Below the pieces are notes generated by a model. The model did no database searches. It was not told where the DNA came from and saw nothing but the letters and a program-made list of their open reading frames with translations. From Pseudomonas japonica (GTDB lineage: Bacteria; Pseudomonadota; Gammaproteobacteria; Pseudomonadales; Pseudomonadaceae): a stretch of DNA of 64,000 bases. The stretch spans positions 248,001 through 312,000 of the forward strand of contig NZ_JAAMQU010000007.1 of the NCBI RefSeq assembly GCF_013522925.1, written 5' to 3'. This document shows positions 57,295 through 64,000 of this stretch, one piece after another. Position 1 is the first letter of the stretch, and every line of letters begins with the position of its first letter. A program made the position numbers and the translations under genes.

Positions 57295-57930
57295 TCAGGC
57301 TGGCCCGTCACCGTCGCGCTTGCGCTTGTTGCCCATTCGTACGCCGATGTCCATGAGGAACTGGAAAAACCCTTCCTGGTCCTCCAGCACATTGCTCCAG
57401 AACGGCGAGTGATAGAGCGCTACGGCGCCATGCACCAGCGCCCACGAGGCGCAGTAATGGAAGTACGGTGGTACGTCTTCGAGCTTGCCTTCATCGATAC
57501 GGCCCTTGATCAACTGAGTGAGCCGATCGAAGTTGGACGCCCGAATGCTGTGCAGCTCGGTGACCATTTCAGGTACCTGGTTACCCTTCACCACTTTCTC
57601 TTCCAGCCGGTCGAACAGCCGGTAGCGCTGCGGGTCGCGCATGCGGAACTCGAAATACGCGCGCGACAGTGCTTCCTTGTCACGGTCCACGTCGGCGGAG
57701 TGCAACAGGCCGTTGAGGTCACGCTCATAATCAAGCATCAGCCGCAGGTAGATTTCGGCCTTGGATTTGAAATGCTTGTAGATGGTCCCTTTGCCGATAC
57801 CCACCGCATCGGCGATCATCTCCACGGTCACGCTGTCCTCCCCCTGTTCCAGGAACAGTTTGAGCGCCGTGTCGAGGATTTCCTGTTCCCTACGGCGGAA
57901 TTCGCGGACCTTTCTAGGTTCTTTCTGCAT
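57295..57930 (-). CDS. TetR/AcrR family transcriptional regulator
   Basis: 211 residues. The helix-turn-helix TVEMIADAVGIGKGTIYKHF is at about 34-53 after a basic N-terminus (RKVREFRRREQEILDTA). The C-terminal ligand domain FFQFLMDIGVRMG is family-typical, and a Lys/Arg tail follows. It is divergent from the aminotransferase 70 bases away. That gap carries two AAATTGC direct repeats, a possible operator. It corresponds to the PA2957-type regulator near tatD in P. aeruginosa, by memory of the gene order. Confidence 0.85.
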   Translation of the reverse strand: MQKEPRKVREFRRREQEILDTALKLFLEQGEDSVTVEMIADAVGIGKGTIYKHFKSKAEIYLRLMLDYERDLNGLLHSADVDRDKEALSRAYFEFRMRDPQRYRLFDRLEEKVVKGNQVPEMVTELHSIRASNFDRLTQLIKGRIDEGKLEDVPPYFHYCASWALVHGAVALYHSPFWSNVLEDQEGFFQFLMDIGVRMGNKRKRDGDGPA

Positions 57931-58000
57931 ACACGGACCGGGGCTGAATCGAAGCCGGTATTATGCCTAAATTGCGTCAAATTGCACGGATCATCCGATT

Positions 58001-59131
58001 ATGTCCAGGTTTGTAGACGAGTTCCCCCAGGCCCCAGGGCTTCTGTATCTCAACCATGCGGCGGTCTCGCCCTGGCCACGTCGCAGTGCGGAGGCAGTCA
58101 CCCGCTTCGCTCAGGAAAACGTGCTGGTCGGCGCCCGCGACTACCCGGCTTGGCTGGACGTAGAGCAGCGCCTGCGGGAGCGCTTGCAGCGTTTGCTCAA
58201 TGCTCCGGCGGCCACCGACATCGCACTGGTGAAGAACACCTCTGAAGCGCTTTCGTTCGTGGCTTTCGGCCTGGACTGGGCGCCAGGTGACCAGGTTGTG
58301 ATCAGCGACGAGGAATTTCCCTCCAACCGCATCGTCTGGGAAGCCCTGGCGCCCAAGGGCGTGGAGGTCATCAAGGTCAGCCTGGCAGGCCCAGACCCGG
58401 AAGCCGCGCTGTTGAGCGCCTGCGGGCCACGTACCCGCCTGTTGGCCATCAGCGCGGTGCAATACGCCAGCGGCCTTAGAATGGACCTCGTGCGCCTGGG
58501 CCAAGGGTGCAAGTCAAAGGGCGTACTGTTCTGCATCGATGCGATCCAGCAACTGGGCGCTGCCCCGTTCGACGTACAGGCCTATGAATGCGATTTCGCT
58601 ATGGCGGACGGGCACAAATGGATGATGGGGCCTGAGGGCCTTGGCGTGTTCTATTGCCGTGCCGAGCTGCGTTCAACCCTGCGGTTGCAGGAATATGGCT
58701 GGCATATGCTGGAGCACATGGGCGATTACACCCGTGACACCTGGGAGCCGGCCAACAGTGCGCGGCGCTTTGAATGCGGCAGCCCGAATATCCTGGGCAC
58801 CATGGCGCTCGAAGCCAGCCTGGCCCTGCTTGAAGAAGCAGGCATGGTGAACGTAGCCCAGGCAATCGAAAACCACATCGTAGCGCTGACTGCCGGCATC
58901 GAGCGTATCCCCGGTGCCCGGATTCATTCTCCGCTCGCCGCTGAACGCCGGTCGGGCATACTTTCGTTCAGCGTGGATGGCAAGGACAGCCTTGTCTTGC
59001 ACAAGCAATTGATGGCCGAGGGGGTGGTTTGTATCCCGCGCGGGAAGGGCGTGCGCTTTTCACCTCACTTCTATACCACCGACAGCGTGATCGCCGAAGC
59101 CTTGGCCATTCTGACCCGACTGTGCAGGTGA
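58001..59131 (+). CDS. Aminotransferase class V family PLP enzyme
   Basis: 376 residues of the class V/NifS-like fold I family. LYLNHAAVSPWP is the N-terminal start, VKNTSEALSFVAFGLDW the cofactor phosphate region, and LFCIDAIQQLGAAPFDV carries the Asp that binds the pyridine nitrogen. The Schiff-base lysine is in FAMADGHKWMMGPEGLG. RRFECGSPNI and GIERIPG end the domain. It lacks the cysteine-desulfurase active Cys loop, so it is more likely an aminotransferase, lyase or epimerase of unknown substrate. It is divergent from the TetR gene, which may control it. Confidence 0.82.
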   Translation: MSRFVDEFPQAPGLLYLNHAAVSPWPRRSAEAVTRFAQENVLVGARDYPAWLDVEQRLRERLQRLLNAPAATDIALVKNTSEALSFVAFGLDWAPGDQVVISDEEFPSNRIVWEALAPKGVEVIKVSLAGPDPEAALLSACGPRTRLLAISAVQYASGLRMDLVRLGQGCKSKGVLFCIDAIQQLGAAPFDVQAYECDFAMADGHKWMMGPEGLGVFYCRAELRSTLRLQEYGWHMLEHMGDYTRDTWEPANSARRFECGSPNILGTMALEASLALLEEAGMVNVAQAIENHIVALTAGIERIPGARIHSPLAAERRSGILSFSVDGKDSLVLHKQLMAEGVVCIPRGKGVRFSPHFYTTDSVIAEALAILTRLCR

Positions 59132-59221
59132 GTTGTCAGCAAGAGGCGGTTGATTCCAAAACTGTTTAAAAAACGATCATTTTCAGCTGGACGAATAGAG
59201 AAGCTAGCCAATACTGAAACT

Positions 59222-59338
59222 GTTGGTACACCCTACCCCCCATAGGGTGAACCGATAAAGGTGTCGACGGACCGCGCACCTTTGTTTTACTCCTAATGGT
59301 CTTAACCCGGATTCCCCCCCAGAACCCGGGTTTTTTTT
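59222..59338 (+). ncRNA. rgsA: Small RNA candidate, probable RgsA (P16)
   Basis: The stretch between the aminotransferase and tatD contains a CAATACT -10-like element (59209-59215) of the sigmaS type. Three hairpins follow in line: ACCCTA/TAGGGT (59230-59248), AAAGGTG/CACCTTT followed by GTTTT (59257-59288), and AACCCGG/CCGGGTT (59304-59332) followed by eight T. A transcript from about 59222 to the last T run is about 117 nt. RgsA, an RpoS-dependent sRNA of about this size, is known next to tatD in Pseudomonas. The identity rests on location, size and promoter type. Ends are estimates. Confidence 0.6.
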
Positions 59339-59345
59339 GCCTGTT

Positions 59346-60146
59346 TCAAGCTACCCTCGCTTGTGGAAACAGCTGCCGGAAGTTTGCGGTGGTTTGCGCG
59401 GCGAACTGCTCATAGGGTTCGCCGCGAAGGTCGGCAAGAAAAGCCGCCACTTCATAAACATACTGCGGCAGGTTGGGCTTGCCTCGGTAGGGGATCGGCG
59501 CAAGGTAAGGGGAGTCCGTTTCGACCAACAGGCGATCGGCCGGGACCTGCCGGGCCACTTCACGCAAGGCTTCGGCATTGCGGAAGGTCACAATGCCGGA
59601 AAGGGAGATATAAAAGCCCAGGTCCAGCGCAGCCTTGGCCATGGCCCAGTCCTCGGTAAAGCAGTGCAGCACCCCGCCCTGTGGCAGGGCTGCTTCGCGC
59701 AGCAGCTCCAACGTGTCCGCCTGGGCGGCGCGGGTATGCACGATCACGGGCTTGCCGGTAATCGCCGCAGCTTCCAGGTGCAAGCGGAACGAAGCTTTCT
59801 GAACCTCGGCCGATTCGGGTTCGTAGTGATAATCCAGCCCCGTCTCGCCAATGGCCACCACGCGCGGGTGGTCCAGCTCGCTCAACAGCCACGGCAAGGT
59901 AGGCGCGCCTTCGGGGGCCACATCCAGCGGATGAATGCCCACCGAACAATCCACGTCCTCATAGCGGTCCGCCAGGTCGCGTACCGCCTGTGCGTTATCC
60001 GCGCTTACACCGATGCATAAAAAATGGCCCACGCCCCTCGCCCGGGCCGCGTCCAACGCGGCATCGAGGGACCCGCCGTGGATGGAGAGGTCGAGGCGAT
60101 CGAGGTGACAGTGGGAATCGACGAGCAGCGGCGAGGAAGAATTCAT
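59346..60146 (-). CDS. tatD: TatD family metal-dependent deoxyribonuclease
   Basis: A 266-residue TIM-barrel hydrolase. The first metal motif HxH is in DSHCHLD (H12, H14), the glutamate is in IGETGLDYHY, VIVHTRAA supplies a later histidine, LHCFTEDW another, and the final aspartate is in ETDSPYLAP. Members are 3'-5' exonucleases acting on DNA in repair and fragmentation. It is the third gene of a holB-pilZ-tatD run, starting 6 bases after pilZ, and converges on the small RNA terminator. Confidence 0.92.
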   Translation of the reverse strand: MNSSSPLLVDSHCHLDRLDLSIHGGSLDAALDAARARGVGHFLCIGVSADNAQAVRDLADRYEDVDCSVGIHPLDVAPEGAPTLPWLLSELDHPRVVAIGETGLDYHYEPESAEVQKASFRLHLEAAAITGKPVIVHTRAAQADTLELLREAALPQGGVLHCFTEDWAMAKAALDLGFYISLSGIVTFRNAEALREVARQVPADRLLVETDSPYLAPIPYRGKPNLPQYVYEVAAFLADLRGEPYEQFAAQTTANFRQLFPQARVA

Positions 60147-60152
60147 TGGGCT

Positions 60153-60509
60153 CTACATGGTATGGGTCGGCCGGTCCGACTTCAGCGCACCGGCGAGGTA
60201 GGTTTCGATCTTGTTGCGGGCGGTGTCGTCGCCATCGTTGAACTGCACGCCCACGCCGGCTGCCCGGTTGCCCTGCGCGCCACGCGGAGTGATCCAGGCG
60301 ACCTTGCCCGCCACCGGGATCTTCTCGGGTTCATCCATCAGGTTGAGCAGCATGAAGAGCTCGTCGCCAAGCCGGTAGCTCTTGGCGGTGGGGATGAACA
60401 GCCCGCCGTTCTTGATAAATGGCATATAGGCGGCGTACAGCACTGCCTTGTCCTTGATGGTCAGCGACAGGATACCGCTACGCGGACCCGGAGCGATCGG
60501 CTGGTTCAT
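60153..60509 (-). CDS. pilZ: PilZ domain protein
   Basis: 118 residues in the gene order tmk-holB-pilZ-tatD that defines the type IV pilus protein PilZ in pseudomonads. The sequence GILSLTIKDKAVLYAAYMPF, then GDELFMLLNLMDEPEKIPVAGKVAWITPRG and VGVQFNDGDDTARNKIETYL are typical. As in PilZ itself, the RxxxR and D/NxSxxG c-di-GMP motifs are not evident, so it may act without binding the nucleotide. AAGGA precedes the ATG. Confidence 0.92.
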   Translation of the reverse strand: MNQPIAPGPRSGILSLTIKDKAVLYAAYMPFIKNGGLFIPTAKSYRLGDELFMLLNLMDEPEKIPVAGKVAWITPRGAQGNRAAGVGVQFNDGDDTARNKIETYLAGALKSDRPTHTM

Positions 60510-60540
60510 TGATCATCCTTACTACTGAAGAAGTGCCCGC

Positions 60541-61959
<1,419 letters not shown>

Positions 61960-61965
61960 GAGAAA

Positions 61966-62772
61966 ATGAGAAAAATCATAGGTTTAGCCGCCGTAGCCCG
62001 TTCGGGTAAAGACACTGTCGCTAGCATCCTGCTCTCGAACGACAACGTTGCCGCCTACGCATTGGCGGATCCGCTGAAGGTTGGGTGCCAGCACCTCTTC
62101 GGTCTGAGTGATGCTCAAACTTGGGATGATAACTGCAAAGAGGTGATTATCCCACGCTGGGCGCGGTCGCCACGTCAACTCTTTCAGGAGGTGGGCACCG
62201 AATGGATGCGCAATCATAACCCCGAATTCTGGCTGATGCGTGCTGATCGAGAAATTCATGGATCCCATGCAGACCTTTTGCCTAAACACATTCCTGGTAT
62301 CTCGGCTGAAGCGGGTGCGATCTACAGGGCATGCCAAGCATTCTTTGGCTTCCAGGCCGAGCAGTTGCTTGACGACCAGCAGGCTAACATTCCGGACACG
62401 TTGTGGGGGGTGACACCCCACGAGATGCACAACCTGATTCGGGATCTCACCCTAAAATCATTCCCAAACTGGGAAGAAATTCGTACTGAAAATGATTTCG
62501 ATACCACCCCCTCTCGCAAAAACGAGATCAGTGGCGCGGATGTAATAATTATCAAAGACATCCGTTTCGAGAACGAAGCGGAATACATTCGCAAACACAA
62601 TGGAGAGATCTGGCACATCATTCGACCGAATGCTCAGAAAGTAAACTCGCATGAATCTGAAGCTGGTATTCAATACCATGCTGAAGATCGAATAATTAAG
62701 AATACCGGAACCATTGATCAGCTTCGAGCTAACGTAGCAGAGACCTGGAAAAAGTTTAACGCTCAAGATTAA
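61966..62772 (+). CDS. Phage-type deoxynucleoside monophosphate kinase
   Basis: 268 residues of the phage dNMP kinase family (T4 gp1/T5 Dnk type, P-loop NMP-kinase fold). The P-loop is GLAAVARSGKDTVAS (about residues 5-19), with the GKDT form typical of the family. YALADPLKVGCQHLFGL, SPRQLFQEVGTEWMRN, the FWLMRADREI block and VIIIKDIRFENEAEYI are the family landmarks in order. Known members phosphorylate dTMP, dGMP and modified dCMP, so dTMP kinase activity is plausible. It is the first gene of the element, reading away from the broken tmk only about 110 bases off. Codon use is AT-rich. Substituting for Tmk is an inference. Confidence 0.85.
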   Translation: MRKIIGLAAVARSGKDTVASILLSNDNVAAYALADPLKVGCQHLFGLSDAQTWDDNCKEVIIPRWARSPRQLFQEVGTEWMRNHNPEFWLMRADREIHGSHADLLPKHIPGISAEAGAIYRACQAFFGFQAEQLLDDQQANIPDTLWGVTPHEMHNLIRDLTLKSFPNWEEIRTENDFDTTPSRKNEISGADVIIIKDIRFENEAEYIRKHNGEIWHIIRPNAQKVNSHESEAGIQYHAEDRIIKNTGTIDQLRANVAETWKKFNAQD

Positions 62773-62843
62773 CCAGCGAAAGCCTCTGCTCACTTGTAGG
62801 CCAAACGGCATAGCCGCAAAGCCGCATAGACAAGGAGTTAAGA

Positions 62844-64000
62844 ATGAGCTCTACAGATCAAGACAAGAAAGATATATATATATCATCAGATGGCCGAAAA
62901 GTAAGATGCACAATCAAAAACCATCCTTATTTTAATGGCGAAGGCAATATTTGCAGCGCATTACTATTTGTTTTTATCCATGTATGCACCACTCGGTGCA
63001 ATGCCATCGGTTATCAAATCCAGTCTGCCATCCTGGCTTTCCTAACATATTTATCACAATATAATATAGCCACCCACATAAAACTTAAAGTCTTAAACAT
63101 CTCCGATATCACAGCTGAGATTTTCCTTGATTATGTTAGCTTTTGCCAAAGGGAAGCATTTCCTAAAAGCTATCCACCCTCCTTAAAAGCCGGAATCAAG
63201 GCGACAGCCTTGGAAACTGGGAAAATCCCTATACTCGCCCTTCCTATACTCCCGGGCCAAAAAGGGAAGCCGACCGAGCCATTATACGATGATGGCTATG
63301 AAAGTTTACAGTCCTCGCTTATTACACACATTGACAAGCTGTATGGCCAACTGGAATCACGTTCAGCAATAGAGAGAGCTCAACCATATACATACGAGGA
63401 ACTAGCTGACCTAGCTCTTCGCCAGATACCGAAGGATGACTTTGTCCACTGGTGGCGAACTACGACTCACTGGGGCAGGGGGCACCGTCGCGATGAGGTA
63501 ATTAGACGCCTCAAGCTGTGTACAGACCGGGAATTGCGCGAGACTCAAAATAAACCAGAGCTTCTTAAGACGGTAGAGAAATTAACGCGAGACCATGTCC
63601 TTCCAGATAATTTTATCTCGAACAATGTGGCCTATGACCTCCAATACTACTCTGAATGGTACCCAGACGATGCGCGCGTAATTAAAACATTTCTGGTCAA
63701 TGGCTACCCCATAGGTATGCTATTTGATGAAGTACAAAATATAGCAGACCCCAAGTTTAGTCGCATTGCAGATTGCGATACTACCGTAAAGCTTCTGGTC
63801 AATCGCATCCGCTTCAGCTCCGGAGCAAACCGAAGGACGATACTTTGGCCTTTAGATTGGTATTTCGCCGATTACTACCCTCGATCTATCGATATGTCCG
63901 CAATCATTGTATTTATCATGCTGCAGTCGGGATGGAACCAAGAAAGCGTTATGTCCTTGGACAAGGATAAATATGAGCACGCTTTGACCGGGGCAATTAA
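62844..64000 (+). CDS. Large atypical tyrosine-recombinase-like protein, N-terminal part (cut by window edge)
   Basis: An open frame of 385 codons with no stop before the window end. The ATG has AAGGAG 6 bases upstream, a strong start, 71 bases after the dNMP kinase. Residues 1-345 include ITAEIFLDYVSFCQ, like the helical core-binding domain of integrases. Residues about 349-376, DMSAIIVFIMLQSGWNQESVMSLD, have the pattern of the first core helix of tyrosine recombinases (LLLxTGxRxxExLxLxWxDID). The usual catalytic Arg after Gly appears as Trp-Asn-Gln, so it may be an atypical or divergent recombinase. The His, Arg and Tyr residues would lie beyond the window. The call is from pattern and position only. 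Confidence 0.55.
   Translation, partial: MSSTDQDKKDIYISSDGRKVRCTIKNHPYFNGEGNICSALLFVFIHVCTTRCNAIGYQIQSAILAFLTYLSQYNIATHIKLKVLNISDITAEIFLDYVSFCQREAFPKSYPPSLKAGIKATALETGKIPILALPILPGQKGKPTEPLYDDGYESLQSSLITHIDKLYGQLESRSAIERAQPYTYEELADLALRQIPKDDFVHWWRTTTHWGRGHRRDEVIRRLKLCTDRELRETQNKPELLKTVEKLTRDHVLPDNFISNNVAYDLQYYSEWYPDDARVIKTFLVNGYPIGMLFDEVQNIADPKFSRIADCDTTVKLLVNRIRFSSGANRRTILWPLDWYFADYYPRSIDMSAIIVFIMLQSGWNQESVMSLDKDKYEHALTGAI

Noticed and set aside
63773..63970. A 65-codon frame near the window end
   Set aside because: It lies out of frame inside the long recombinase-like reading frame, which has a strong start and no stop.

Overview
The window comes from a high-GC gammaproteobacterium of the genus Pseudomonas, most like the P. 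putida / P. fluorescens side of the genus. The evidence is the gene content: fadD2-fadD1 beside a phaJ1-type hydratase, rapA, a complete braCDEFG operon, nhaA, pdxH, dinG, and the tmk-holB-pilZ-tatD order with a probable RgsA small RNA beside tatD. About 62 kb reads as ordinary chromosome with dense, often convergent genes. The last 2.1 kb is visibly more AT-rich and is the end of an integrated element.

Layout. 1-5.1 kb: the C-terminal part of a ferric-enterobactin receptor, an acetyltransferase, a YhaV-type toxin with a very short antitoxin, a tRNA-Val(GAC) and a chemoreceptor. 5.1-10.2 kb: a minus-strand amide/amino-acid cluster (asparaginase, a membrane protein with an internal duplication, a frameshifted nitrilase-family amidase, a flavin amine oxidase). 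10.2-20.9 kb: small membrane and hydrolase genes, a YfdC-like FNT channel, an MBL-fold hydrolase, then a signalling block (CHASE4-PAS-GGDEF-EAL, a GAF histidine kinase, a BdlA-like PAS-MCP) and an N-acyltransferase. 20.9-35 kb: a porin behind a tandem Pho box, KAS III, HrpA, a glutamine-synthetase-like/FAD-oxidase pair for polyamine or amine catabolism, and the fatty-acid genes fadD1, fadD2 and phaJ1. 35-45 kb: rapA and the branched-chain amino-acid transporter. 45-61.5 kb: a LysR/SDR pair, lipoproteins, a cysteine-desulfhydrase-like enzyme, nhaA, an OmpA-lipoprotein/pdxH group, dinG, a TetR regulator, an aminotransferase, the RgsA candidate, and tatD-pilZ-holB.

61.5-64 kb: the essential thymidylate kinase gene tmk is cut in the middle. 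Only its C-terminal half remains next to holB. Directly across the junction, reading into the element, are a phage-type deoxynucleoside monophosphate kinase and the start of a large protein that looks like an atypical tyrosine recombinase. The simplest reading is a mobile element that integrates into tmk and carries its own dNMP kinase, possibly as a replacement for the activity it destroys. This is the most interesting feature of the window. The other half of tmk lies outside, so a restored tmk at the far end cannot be excluded.

Gene-free stretches near or above 300 bases. 10204-10498 is a divergent promoter region with nothing else recognised. 20899-21213 holds the tandem Pho box. 27656-28037 holds only a small hairpin near its end. 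39095-39453 holds the braC promoter and a leader hairpin.
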